From Trichosphaerium sp. ATCC 40318 (Eukaryota > Discosea > Flabellinia > Trichosidae), in NCBI GenBank assembly GCA_038496445.1, contig JALMLS010000376.1:372001-436000 (forward strand): DNA of 64,000 nucleotides, written 5' to 3'. The translations under genes and the position numbers were made by a program. Shown one piece after another: positions 1 to 12,480 of the stretch (the first letter of the stretch is position 1; each line of letters starts with the position of its first letter). Below the pieces are notes generated by a model. The model was not told the origin of the DNA and searched no databases. It worked only from the letters and a program-made list of their open reading frames with translations.

Positions 1-3000
1 AACAGTAAAACAAAAGCGAAATAAAGAGTTGATTACTTACCAATATTAAACTGAACCTTTTGTTTAGGGTTCATACCACGCCAATATAGGATAACATGGC
101 GTCCTTTCATCTCCCATAGATCAAAGACTTCTTGTTTAACAAGCTCTTTAAGCTTTTCAGTGCGTACTTCTAGACCACCAGGTACGCCAATGACAGCCAT
201 AGTCATAGGTAAATCACAATCAGTGACGTTTTCTACCGTAGTTCTAAGCTCAGCGCCTTCGCCTTCTGTTATCGTATCGGCGCTCAAGTTGCACGTAATA
301 CGTGTCGCGCACTCCTCGACTTCGTCTGGGCGAATGGTGTGATAGGAGACGTCGCACTAGTACAAGATAAGTCAAATGTTGACGTGAAATATCAAAAGGT
401 GAAAGAAATGCGTACAGAGTAAGGGATAGCGTTGGCGTATCCTGAAACCTCCATCTTTATAGTGTGTTCACCTGGAGTTAACACATCGTGGAACGAAGGT
501 AAGGTGTAGCTTTCTCCACCTGCTGATTTGAATGATTGTTGAGAATGACGCTTGCCATCGACGAACTGTAAAGATATTAGCGATGGAGCTTAAAGTATAC
601 AATCAAAAGGTACGTACCAATGTGACAGTTGGGCCGCTGCCAGATTTAACTACAGGGGCGCTACTGGCTTCGAATTGAGTCATGATAGCTTTCAAAACAA
701 GTGTTGTAGCTTGAGAAGTTCCGTATGCGCCAAAGCGACATTTCTTTTGACAGTATTCCAAACCAGCACTAATGTTGGTTGCATACTTAACTGGATCAAT
801 TCTAAATTAAAAACAGTAAGCCACAAGAAAGTCACCAACTGTAAAAGTATTCATACCTTAACCATGCTAGTACACTAAGCGCAGTGGCTTCAACATGTTT
901 GCTAGCAGCACCAGATCTTGTAATGGTAACTTCGCAGTCCCTTACTTGACCATTATCTCTTTGACCAGGTTCTAAAGGGTATAAGTAAGCAACACAATAG
1001 TATTATTTGTTTTGAGGACGTACTCTTCCACTGTTTGACAACAAGCTTTTCTGCAACAACTCTAGCATCGTCAATCTTTCCAACATTGGCAAGAGTCAAA
1101 GCAACAAGTGCGTAGATATAACTACACTTATCAAACTTGACACTCTTGACAATATCATTGATTTCCTTTTGGATCGTAGATCCAGGCAAGCCCCATTCAG
1201 TAAGCGCCCAACAAATGTACGCTAAAAATAGAATATAAGCACACGTGATAATAACAAATCAAGGAAACCAAATAAAAATAACCTACCATTGGCTACATTA
1301 GGTGGAGGATAAGAGAAAGCGTATTTTCCTCTAGACAAATTAAATCGACCTGTGCCGTTACGTCTACCAAGAAGCCATTTCATATTATCATCAACCATTG
1401 ATTTGGAAACAGGAGAAACATCTGCTATCTCTTTGAACATCAAGAGACCAAAAGCCGTCAAGACTTCATGTCCAGGGTTACCACCATACCATTCAAATCC
1501 ACCACTTCTGGATTGATAAGCTGTAAGCTTCTTGTAACCACTCTTTATTTTTTGTTGAGCAGAGCTGATTATGCTTGGAGAACCAGTGCCTGACTTGGCG
1601 TAATACTTAAGAGCTTGAACCATCGGGTACACTGTGGCACCAACTTGCTCAAAGCAACCATATGGCTCTTTTATTAGTCCAGTAAGAGAGCTTGTAAACT
1701 GTCTTCCTGGAGAAATATAAAAAGTGGTCTAAAGAGTATGTTAGGGTACCAAATAGAGAATGTTTATAAGTGCGTACGTTGGTTGAAATAGTGTTTGGTA
1801 CAACTGTTTTTGGAATGCTCACAGTAAACTCTTCAGCCAAGCTTTTCGAAAGGTTTCCAGATGCACCATAAGTTTTTGGGAATCCCTACAAAAACAATTA
1901 ACAAACAAAGAACCAAAGAAACCAAAACGTACGAGTGGAGCAATGCGAACTTTGCGCACAATACTATCTTGGTAACCACCTTCAGCCTTTGCGATGACCT
2001 TAACTTCAGTATTGAGAGGTACATCTTGGACCTTGATTGGTACTATTCTTCTGACACGTGTATCAGCTGGTAAATTAACACCAACATGTTTATTAGTATC
2101 AGAATCAAGTTCAAATCCAGCACCAGCCCATACTTCAATAGAGCCACCACTAATAGGCTCCTCAGTCGCGTTGGTAAGCGTTACTGGTAGAAGAATAGTA
2201 TCGCCAGCGGATACTTCCATAGGAACCTTTGGATCAGCAGAGAATGCTTCAACACACTTGATAAGTTTGTTGGCGGAACCTGTTTAAACAAAACGTGTAA
2301 GAAGATGCACAAAAAACAATAAACAGAAAGATAATCATCGTACCAATAGCACCACCTCTACCACGTCTATCAATGGCATCAGCCATAACCTTAAATCCAG
2401 TGATACTCTCAGAGAGGTTGAAAACAACAGTGGCACGACCATTTGAATCTGTAACTAATCCTGCAGCCCAAAATACAGTCTCAGTAAAATCAGTTCTATC
2501 TTCAGTTGGCAACTTCTTTAGAGCTTTGTGAGCAAATATTCTTACAACATCTGAAACAAGGTTTCTTGATTAGTATACTATCGATCGTACTAAACTTACT
2601 GTTTTGGGGAGCTGTAGGAATAGTGATACCATCCCGTAGCGATAACACCAGTCGCTCATTTTGTTCTTCAGGAATATAACAATCATCACCATATGCTTCA
2701 TCCATGCAGAAGTCCTCGCAGTCATCTTCTTCCAACATTGCAAATTGGGGTGGGGCGGGAGCAAATGAGGGTGGGGCGGCAGCAAGAGGGGCTGGTGGGG
2801 TAGCAGACACTCTCTTCTTCTTGCTGATTTGCCTTCTTCTTCGGGGTTTTGCTACTTTTTTCAGAGAACGCAAACTCTCTCTTTCTATAGCCTTTCCTCC
2901 CTTAGCCATTGAGCGCATTTTTTTCTTAGGTGCTTTCTTGTTCTTTTTACGAGCAAATATGCGACTACAAAACCCTTTAACGATGCAATACAAGAAAGTT

Positions 3001-5602
3001 AAGTAGACGTACGGCTCTGATTTTTCCTCTATCTCTAGTGTCCTAGATTGCAGAGCACTCTTACGGCTGCGACCAAATTTACGAGTTTTGACTCTTGAAA
3101 CTTCACTCCTAATTTGATATGTCTCTTCTTCTGACTCGTCACTATAGTCAAGCGAGCTAGATGAATAGGAACGCAAAAGATTATTTGACACTGGCTTTAA
3201 AGTATTGGTATTCTACATCAACATAAGTCATAATAGCAACAATGAGGAAACTTTCAAACCGTACCCAAGCTGCTTGATCCAAGAACGATGACTTTACAGC
3301 CAATACACGCTCTGCTTTACCTTCATGAGTATTGAGGAAATCACGTACATCAGCTTCCTTTTTAAAGTACACAAACTGACGCCATCCTTGTGTTCCAAGA
3401 AGTAAGTCAGTGGCTAAATCTCCCTTTTCGTCACCATTGAGGTAGACATGAGAGTCAAAAAGTTCTTTGACTTCACATTCGAGGAAGGCCATCTCGTTAA
3501 GTCTTGGGGCTTGCTTACGCTTCTAAAAGGCAGAAAAAGTAAGTATATACAATAGTTATTTTGTTAGCACGTACATCAACCATTTCAAGTACAGCATCAT
3601 CAGTAATTGTAACACCAACAACTGCGTCTGAAACAGGTGCTCCACGTTCATCTGTAGCTTGAAGACGCAAGACAACTTGGTCAGAAGGTGTGTACGACGT
3701 CCTGTCTTGAACAATCTTAATATCTACTGTATGGCTTGGTTTTCTGAAGATAAGACGTTCAGCTACTGGTATACCCTTGTCGTTCAATAAAGTGGCACGA
3801 AGCACACCTACAAAAAATCATCTTAGAGAGACATCTATCAAGCTAGCGTTCAAAAAACTTACCTTCTCCAGAGTATTCGGGTGGAGTGAGTGTAAGTACA
3901 GAAGTTTCTCCAGAAACAATGTTAACCCATGTGGAAGCTACTTGAAGTTCACGTTTGCTGAGTGTTACTCTGTAGCGACCAGATTCTAAAAGCATTCAAC
4001 ATACAAGCCAAAAAAAAAAGAACTTAAGTTCATGACTTACCAGAAGCAGCGACAGTGAGGTCTACACCTTCTCCAGCTTTGAATGAGTTGGTAGAACCTA
4101 CTCCGATAACTCCACCAGTTTCTTTAACACTAGAAGATATTTAACCAACAATCATTTCATTTCTTTACGTACTCGCAGCTCTCTGGGAAAGGAATCAACT
4201 GAGCAATACCAGTAGGCTCAACAACGCGCAGAAAATATTTAGTGTCCTTTGTAGGGGTGAAAGAAGCTTTACCACGACCTTCATGGGCAGAAGCAATATC
4301 ACAAACTAAGCTAAAAGTGCCTTAAAGAAAACAGTTAGCTTTTTTTTTTTCAAAACATCAACTTTTAGTACATACCTGAGGGGACATTGTTTGTGCTAGG
4401 CATTGTTGATGGCGCATCCTTAGATGAACAGCTGAGAATCTCTCCTTTTAAGTCGGCTGGATTTCCATTTGGAAGAGCAGCTTCAATATAAACAGCTGAT
4501 TCTAGACCAGCTACAAAGTGACCTGATTCAGGATAAAAGTCAACGTCCATTTTCTGTAGCAAGATTGGAATTGTCTTGCTCGTTGATTCAACAACACCTC
4601 CATCCGTAACACGAAGTGTGAGGGTGCCGTCCCCAATGTTGATATTTTTAGGGAGTTTAAACGCAACAGTGCATTTTCCATCTTCGTCTAGTTTGTAGTC
4701 TCCTCTATAGCACTCATCTCCATCAATACGGGCGATAGCAGTAACTGGTGCTCCTGCAGGTGCACCTCCTTCTGCTCTGTTGACTTCTAGAGTACACGAA
4801 GCGTTATCGCTTGGACCAAGTCCTTTTTTGATGAATTCTGCTTGTAGTTTCTGTGGCGGTTCATTAGAAACAATAAACGAGCTTGTAGGATGTTAAGAAA
4901 CAAAAAACGTACCAGCTTTGGCGGCTGGAACTCTCTGACCTCAATGAGACGCTCTGCAGGTGCGAATTGGCTATTCAACGTGAGTATACGCTTAGAAATA
5001 GTTAAAGAATTTGTACGTTGCTTCATAACCTATTTTTATCTTGTATTCGCCACTGTTAGCACCGGTAGGAACTTGCCAGGTCATGCCAAATACGCCATCT
5101 TTTGTTTTGCTTGTACACTTGTAAGCAACATCCCCTTTTGGCGTGAGGATTTGAAGCTCTACTACGTTAACGATTTGTTTAGCGCGTAGTGGTGCTTGAG
5201 TATGAGAGTTTAAAGGCACAGCGCGAATATAAACTAAAACCCGTTAAAAGGTTGACAAAGACATTATTAAATGCTCAAAGCTATGTACTTGTCTCTCCTG
5301 GTTTGTATAGTGGTTTATCGGTGGAAATATGAGTTGTATAACGCTCCGTAGGTAAGGCTGGCGTCTGAGATGTCTCACGTATCCAATCGTACTCATTGTC
5401 TGTAAAACTAATGCATATTAAGAAGGAGCCTATTCTTAGTTTAAATATAACTATCATACTTTGGTAATTGTTTATCTAGTTTGCTTAAGATAGAGTTCAT
5501 ATCTTTCTCGGGCGCTTTTGCTGTTGTTGCGCTTGGAGCAGCGCTTGGAGCAGCGCCTTTACCGCCTCCAAACATATTTAGTAGTGCCTTTACTGCGGCC
5601 AT
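1..5602 (-). CDS. alpha-2-macroglobulin family protein (3' end outside window)
   Basis: Large multi-exon gene whose translated exons match the macroglobulin family in order. An MG1-like start (YKPGETS, then VYIRAVPLN) lies near 5300-5150. Several beta-sandwich macroglobulin exons follow to about 3200. A charged bait-like exon is at 2570-3180. The MG7/A2M domain (DFTETVFWAAGLVTD) is at 2500-2330. The thioester domain has PYGCFEQ, with CFEQ at 1645-1656, followed by helical-barrel repeats. A receptor-binding-like domain (VLYWRGMNPKQKV) is near the left edge. The Cys and Gln that form the thioester are both present, so it should be able to trap targets covalently. The wording resembles the bacterial/protist A2M type (CxEQ) more than the vertebrate GCGEQ type. 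The start is the ATG at 5602. The first 25 residues (MAAVKALLNMFGGGKG, then Ala/Pro/Ser) are not a clear signal peptide, so location is unsettled. The stop codon is beyond position 1. Confidence 0.9.
2570..3182 (-). other. Lys/Arg-rich bait-like insert in the macroglobulin
   Basis: This part of the macroglobulin gene, split by an intron near 3005-2960, encodes an unusually basic segment. It includes KKNKKAPKKK, KPRRRRQISKKKR, a Pro/Ala-rich linker and an acidic Cys-containing stretch (EEDDCEDFCMDEAYGDDC). It lies just before the MG7 domain, where the protease bait region sits in this family. The tetra-Arg run would suit trypsin-like or furin-like cleavage. That role is inferred from position and composition only. 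Confidence 0.55.
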
Positions 5603-6051
5603 TGTTGCTTTTGTTTGATTTGAACACTTCGTGGTTTTCGGTTCAAGACGCTGACTTAAGTCAGCTAGACTTGTTCTAATGCTCGGTTTTCGTTCGCAAC
5701 TGTTATATTATGTTGGTGGGGAGTAAGAAGACGTGGTTTTGCTGTGTATAGAATTTTGTGGAATCGTTTCAGTTAATCATTGGTTCGTACTTCGGTTCTT
5801 TCGCGTAGCCATTGTTTTTGGTACGTTATTATTGTTTTAAAAGTGATTCGCCAAAACGCGCTACAAAAAACGACAACCGTCTGCGTAGATCCAAGCGTTT
5901 TTACAGTGTTCTTGAGGTAATTCAATTGTCTTTCGTTTGTTTGGTGCTACTAAATCGCTAGTTTTGCTAAACAAGGCTGGTTTCTGTTTAAAGAGCGCAA
6001 GGCCAACAATATAACCCAAATAAAGGAAAATGTACAATTTTATTTTACAAT
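5603..6051. other. short spacer between macroglobulin and cpRAS genes
   Basis: About 450 bases lie between the macroglobulin start and the stop of the upstream gene on the same strand. The only open frame (5861-6055, minus) begins at GTG rather than ATG. No RNA gene or strong promoter element was recognised; it presumably holds the cpRAS 3' UTR and the macroglobulin promoter. Confidence 0.5.
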
Positions 6052-9000
6052 TCACTTGGTAATACCAAACTTGGCAACATCACCAACAAACAGGTGATTT
6101 CTCTTCTTTACGCTAGATATATCCTTACGAGTGCCACTAAGGAAAGCATGTCTTGGAGCAACCTTCATATTGAGCAATATATTAGCAGCAACGTCCGACA
6201 TCTTAACTTTTTTCTTTCCGCCGCTCTACAAAATATGGTAAGTACAAGAAAAATTATTCAATTGAAAAAAAAAGCGCGTACTTGTTTTTGTAGTTTTTTG
6301 AGCTCGATATCAAGATCGTCTGATTGGTATAGGAAGTTATCATACTCTTCTTGTTGTTCATCAGTTTGAGCAGCGCGATCAAGCATGTTTTGCATAGAGT
6401 ATAGCCTGTAACAATCTGGTTTAGAAGCAAGAACCAAAAAAAAAAATTCAGTTTCAGAAACACCAACCTGTATCTGGCTTCGACGTATTGTTTATCATCC
6501 AAAGCAATACTTGCAGCTTGTTGAATAGCAAGAGTAGATACAACACTAACATCAACTTTATCTTCAGCATCCTCTCTATCAGTTGTAGTCTTACGAACAG
6601 ATGACATTGTACGAAGACATTTCATTCCATCAGGTTTTGAGTATTCAATAATGATTTGAAATGGTACTTTTCTCGGTGGCGATTTTTTAGACTCCTATTC
6701 ATAAAGGTCAGTACCTTAAACGAAAGATAAAGTCGTACATCTGATAAAACACTCAACCCATTTTCAGTTACGCCATATTCAAGAGCAATATCATACTCGC
6801 TTGTAACGTTTCCTACTTCTACGATATGTTGTGATTTACCAGTCAAACTATTGCCCTTTCTCCATGCCATGGAAGAATGTGCCAAGAAAGTTACTTTAAC
6901 CTCTGTAGCAACAACAGGGTTGTCAATAATCTCACGCATTTTACGTTGGACTTCCAAAGCGTTTACCATGTTAACCTCGCCTATCACGTGATTAGAATAG
7001 ATGTAACTTTAGATGATTCTGTTTGATTCTGGTGGTACGTACCTGATGTTATATTTGCTGGGACACTTAATATAGATACCCCACAGTCTTGACCTTCGAT
7101 ACCAATAACGCTAATCGTTGTGCCATTTTTCTTTGCATAGTTTCCTACTGTCCTGAAGAATTTCTTGCTCTCTGCAGATGGTTTCTCAGGGTTTGTTATA
7201 GTGCCAAGACCAATGTTTGCAAGTCCGTCTGTGCAAACAATTACTTCAGAATGAGCTTTCTATCTTGCGGTTAGTTAGTATTCTTTTTTCTAAAAAGGCT
7301 GTTGTCGTACTTGAGAAGCTATAGCTGATGCTATTACTAGAGCAGGTCCGAGGGCGGTTTGACCGCCTTCTTCAAGTTCGAATAGTTGCTCAATCAATTT
7401 CTCATGTGACTCTGTTAAAGGTACCAAAGCATCAACATCAAAACTAATAAAGAAGTGAGTAGATAAGCACAGATGATTAAAGTTCGTACGATGTGCCACA
7501 ATCCACAAGCGCTTCGAAATCATTTAATTTATCTCCTGTGACTACTTGTTGTTTTGCTTTTGGGAGTGTGCCGTCACCAATAATGTGAACGTCGCTACAA
7601 GCTTATGTTAAGAAACAGACGTTGTTAAGCGAAGAAAGGCAAAAAAACGAACCTATCAAAAGTGACAACTACTATTTGTTTATCTGGTCTGCTTTTTAGT
7701 GTTTCTTCAAGTTGAACCAATATAGCCGCTTGCATACATTCCATACGTGAAGCAAACTTTAAACAGTGTTAACCGCTTTAATGAAGGGAGATTATTGACT
7801 TACTTTAACATCACGTTTTTGTCCAGGTAGATATTGATCAGCTCTTTCAGTGTTGAACTCTGAAGCGATTTTATCATCTTTTTTCTTTTTCCCCTTTAGC
7901 GAGAACATGTCGAAACCCTTTGGTATCTCCTGTGTTACACACATACTACCGGAGGTATCAAGGACAAATACAATAAGACCTGTTTAAAAATTAGTGACAT
8001 TAAAAGTTAGGTCTTATTGTTACCTTGTTGTTTGTCTTTTTCGCTTACTGTTGGAGGAGCAAGTACGTAATCAACAAAAGGTTGTTTTGGGATCTCTTCA
8101 GGGTCAAGATCGATAACGTTCTAGCATATGTAAACAACTGCAAAATCAAGTGGATAGTATACCTTATGGTTACAGAACTCACAACGCCAACTGGTGCCAT
8201 CATTCTTGATTTTACTCAAAGAAGACTGTAAAAACAATGTTAGTAAGAAAGGATTGAGAACAAACTGCTGCCCGTACCAGGATAGCTGGACAACTCTCAC
8301 ATTGAAAAGGATCTCCAGTTGCAATTTCTGTATCTTTACATAACTCTCCTAAGTTTAGAACCAAAGAGTTTGTTGTACTAACACGTTTCTTTGGCCCTGT
8401 ATTCTCTTTCTCCTTTTTTTCTTTTTTTTGTTCAGTATTTGTTGATACGCTGGCTTTCTTTTGAGGTAGTTTTTTGGTGCCAGTGTAGTTCTTTGCGCCT
8501 ATAATATATGATTAGACAATGTCAGGGTATTATTTATCATTTTTAAGTTACTTACACTTGATTATTTTAATACGATCAGCTGCTTTGTTTATGTTAATAC
8601 TCTTTAAAAGACTGTGATCAAAATCATCAAAATCTTTTGGTCCCAATTCGTTCTCGTTGAATATTTTGGCGTAGCGCCTATAATTGTTTAATTAACGCTA
8701 TGAAAATGTGGTACATTATCAAAAAAAAAAACAATTGGTACCTGCTGTCTGACATTTTAAAATCAAGAGCTGTCAAGAAAGTTTGCCAGTCAAACTCTTC
8801 TTCAGATTCTTGTGGGTTGCTTCCAAACCAACTAGAAACACGTCCAAAGAATCCACCGCTTGTATTCTTTGTTTTTTTCTTTTTAGGTGCTTCTTGGCTC
8901 TTATCTGTAAGACCAGGAACGTATACTTGCTTTCGGTATCTAAACACTTCACTTAACAAAAAAAACATCTGTCAAAAAGCATTTGTTCTACGTACGAGTC

Positions 9001-9972
9001 TTCAATTGTTGGATCGTACTCATCAACAAAGTGATTTTGTACTGCAGGGAAGATAAGAATGTCAAGTGCAAGTATTAGGTCACAAGTAACGTACTGAATT
9101 GTATGGTTATAGCAGATTTACCAACGCCACCATCGCCTATCTCTTTTTAATACAATCCCAACACGAGCCTTCTACTTACCAACAAGAACTATTTTGTAAA
9201 CAATACCATCTCCTCTTCCTACTTCACGCACTACAGTAAAGAAGCTCTCCTCGATATTGATCCGCGTTTTAGCACTTTACCGCAAGTCAGTCTCGCTGTC
9301 AATGAAGAAAGTTGAAAAACTTGCTAGGTACCTTGTTTCTATAAATTTGATACCCCACTCTGATGCAAGGTCTTCGCCTTCAGAATAATCAACTTGTCTT
9401 TGGTCTTCTAAGTCATTCTTATTACCCACCAGAACCTAAAAGTAGGAACGAACATCAGAATAAGGCAAAAACAACTTTCTTTCAACTAACCATTGGAAAC
9501 TCTTCAACGTCCTTTACGCGTAGGATATTTTGAATGTGCTGAGCTGCATAGTCGAAGCTACTGCGCGATGTAATCGAGTATACAATTAAAAAGCCTTGAC
9601 CACTACGTATGTACTGATCGCGCATTGCACTGTATTCTTCTTGTCCTAAAAGCACGTAAGAAACGCTTTTTGTAACCAGTAAAAATGGGAAAGGCAACAA
9701 GAAAGCCAACAAAGTGGCCAGCGCGGTTATATGCGCGTAGGGGAATAACATACCAGCAGTGTCAAGAATATCTAGTAAACAAGTACCGCCGTCTTCGTAA
9801 CGGCTTTTCATGTTATCTGACTGCTCCGCAGCCTTCATAATACCCGTAGCCATTTTTTCTAGGGCGTTTAAGCATTCTTTAATGATTTAATAACAAACGT
9901 ACTCTCTAGGTCTGGAAGCCCTTCCAGAACTTCACAATCTCCATAGTATACGTATTCACTCCCGAAATCCAT
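6052..9972 (-). CDS. circularly permuted Ras-like GTPase fused to Sec23/24 zinc finger and vWA domain
   Basis: Spliced translation gives Ras motifs in a rotated order. G3 (DTAG then [15 protein letters not shown]) is at about 9760-9600, G4 (GNKNDLED) at about 9425 and G5 (ETSAKTRIN, across an intron) at about 9340-9270. These are followed by G1 (GDGGVGKS) at about 9130 and G2/switch I ([17 protein letters not shown]) at about 9030-8940. All five guanine-binding motifs are intact. A Lys-rich linker follows, then a Sec23/24-like zinc finger (CESCP and CEFCN pairs, about 8320-8180). A vWA domain with a full MIDAS follows: LDTSGSM near 7960, GQTALGPAL near 7350 and CTDGLANIG near 7220. This matches the published cpRAS architecture. 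The stop is TGA at 6054-6052. The ATG at 9972 is the first clear in-frame Met, but an upstream exon near 10110-10070 stays open in frame, so the true start may lie further 5'. Location is probably cytosolic. Confidence 0.88.
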
Positions 9973-10777
9973 GGTGTCTTCGTTGTCTCGTTTGTGTAAA
10001 AGTGGTGTACCATCTAAAATAGAATTCAATGAAAATTACTTTTAGAATACTGCCGCAGACATAGACGGCTACCTTGTAGTCCATCCAACACAGCCCCAAA
10101 AACGTGATAACATTGTGGTTTGGTTGTTTCTTTTATGTCTTATATAGCGTAGTGAGGATATCCCGAACTCTTTTGTTGGTATCCCACTATGGATAAGTCA
10201 CAATTTTTTTGTATCATAGCACTGTTGTGTTCCGACAAGATGTTGTACTTTTATCCCGCAAAAATTCGAAGGCTGCAAACATGAATTTTGGTTGTTTTAA
10301 TTTCGCCGATTCAACGTGCATTTACGCCTAAAACATGCTTTCATAAGCAAGAGGATGTAATGTGTTATGTCTAGGTGCTATGTACTTACAGGAAATAGCG
10401 TTCATATTGCTCTTGCAGCTGTTTAAATTAGAACAAGTGCAGAATTTTCAATTCCAGAAACTTCCAGAAACCTGTGCATGTCCTTGCTAGCCGAACTCCT
10501 TCTGTAGTTGCTCTGAATAGGATCGGTGTTTAAGATAGAGGCTAAATTGCGGAAAAGCTCTACTCCAGACGATCTTCACCGTTTTGATTAGTTCATTTTT
10601 CCGCTATTCAACTCAAAGGGAAGCCTCCATCTTGTAGATTTTGGTATTAGCTTGGTCCTCCCTTGAAAGTAACTTAATATTATTTCAAATCCATTGTAGA
10701 AAGGCGCACGTAAAAAGTAGAAATTAATACAATTATGTGGAGGTTGCTTGTGCTAGGTATATAATCAAAATGGATCG
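9973..10777. other. divergent intergenic region
   Basis: Region between the divergently transcribed cpRAS and ADAM-like genes. It probably holds the cpRAS 5' exon or UTR (10020-10120) and both promoters. Apart from TATA-like runs I see no conserved feature. Confidence 0.45.
10138..10145 (-). promoter_or_regulatory. TATA-like box upstream of cpRAS gene
   Basis: TATATAAG on the minus strand lies about 25 bases before an ATG at 10113 and about 165 bases before the chosen start. The 10113 ATG frame does not continue into the GTPase with the obvious splice sites, so it may be a short upstream ORF or 5' UTR. Confidence 0.3.
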
Positions 10778-12480
10778 ATGGGTTTTAATAAGGGTATAAT
10801 AGGTGCTTTAGCCATTTCCTTAACTTGGAGTTACAGTCAAGAGTTCTGGAGCGACTTGGATGACTTTCAAGTCGTAAATAAGAGTACAAAAATGCCGATA
10901 TATTGAAGCTAATCTTTTTTAAGTCTCGTTTGAACCAATAGACTCTAAAAAACGCTCTTCAGCTGATGAGATGATACTAAAGCTGTATGCGGCCGAAAAT
11001 CAAGTACTTTCGTTCACGTGCGTCAAATACTCTCTATACGGACCCGAAGGCAAAGTACGTAAGCTGTCAGGATTAAAACTCGAATTACAAAACATCATTT
11101 CCAAAAGTCATTTCCAACACGTGGTATGTTATTTTACTTCACTTACGCCCATATTAGATCATTATTCATGATGGCGATAATGTTACTTCTATAGACGCTC
11201 CCGATAATACTTATGAGGCAATTGATTCTGAATATAAACACATGCGCGTAATAGACCACTACGATGGAACTTTCTCTGGTTTCTTTATCACAAATGACAG
11301 CGATTGGGTTCACTTTGATTCAGTAGAAAGGTACAAAAATAAATACAGTGAAACTGTCCACTATGTGACATGAACTTTTTACAGGCATTTTGAGTTTATG
11401 GAGCCACATCATAAAGCCAAGGTTGGAAATGGTACACATTTACTATTGAGGTAAGAACAACTTGGGTTTTTTGTTATCGCGCTAACGTGCCCAAAGAGAA
11501 TCTGATTTGGGATATAAGAACAAACGCACGTTTGCAGAAGGTGACTCACTACCGTTTGATCCTCCTCCATCACCGTGCCCTTCTGAAGTTCATGAAATCA
11601 CTACAGTACATTGTCGATTAAAAACTAGATATTCTAACAAACATGTTTAGACTGTTCTTGCTAATTTTGGATATTACATTGCTAATGGTAAAAATGTAAA
11701 CCGAACAGCAAACTTTATTAGTACCTGTACGTCATCCATAACAAAGTTATTTAGACATATTCTAATTTTTTTACAAGCGTTTCTTGGGGCTAACATAGCT
11801 CTTGAGTCTGATCTTGTAAGTCCTCCTCGCCAACACAAACCTAACAGAGAAATTAGAATTTACGATATACTATCCATACGGCAGTTATTTACACAACTCC
11901 TGGTGAGACACGCCACGCTTTCGTTTTTTTTTACATTTTCTTTGAAGGTAAAGAAATCTGGAATATTGTCGGCGATTCTCCAGATTGTACTGACCTCGAA
12001 CTAAAATTTTGGGATGCATGGAGAGTAGACAAACTTCCACCTGAGAGACAAACGAACTTTGGATACCTCCTTCACACGTGCTTTTTAAGCAGTATAGCTT
12101 ATTGGAAGAGTAATCTATGTACTGAAGTAAGCCATTGAGATGTTCTATTTATTTGTAATCTAATCCTATTTTAAAGTATGGTCAAAGAGGCGTTATGGAA
12201 TACTTTAATCCTATTTTTTCTCGTCGTATTCTCAACTTCTTTGCAGCCCAAGGACTTGGTGCTCCACATGACCCTATAGGACTTGGCACTCGGGAAGTTT
12301 CAAGCAATGCGTACGAGATTAAAACTTGATATTTGATAGAAAGAATTAAACTAACAGATATCTTCCAAAGAGATCCAAGATTTGATAGATACTCTCGAGG
12401 CACTCAAACAACTTTATGCCCCTTAATAGAATCGACTATAACTTCTCAGTGTATCAAACCATACGTACCAATTTAAGACA
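10778..12480 (+). pseudogene. ADAM-like (M12B) metalloprotease, apparently degenerate
   Basis: The ATG at 10778 opens a signal peptide (MGFNKGIIGALAISLTW), preceded by TATATAAT near 10760. Exons joined by GT-AG introns of about 40-55 nt give a prodomain resembling ADAM10-type proteins. It has a dibasic KKR near the start, then HYDGTFSGFFIT, HFDSVERHF and LLLRESDLGYK (10920-11640). A TAG stop follows KHV at 11646-11648, yet clearly related frame continues after it (TVLANFGYYIANGKN). More stops follow near 11905. Later fragments include AYWKSNLCTE (near 12100) and LGAPHDP (near 12265). The latter matches the end of the M12B zinc motif HExxHxxGxxHD, but the first two His and the catalytic Glu are absent. 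I read this as a decaying gene. An unrecognised intron over the first stop is the main alternative. Family assignment is moderate. Confidence 0.5.

Noticed and set aside
5861-6055. 64-residue minus-strand ORF with a hydrophobic start
   Set aside because: It begins at GTG, overlaps the cpRAS stop codon and has no homology; probably UTR.
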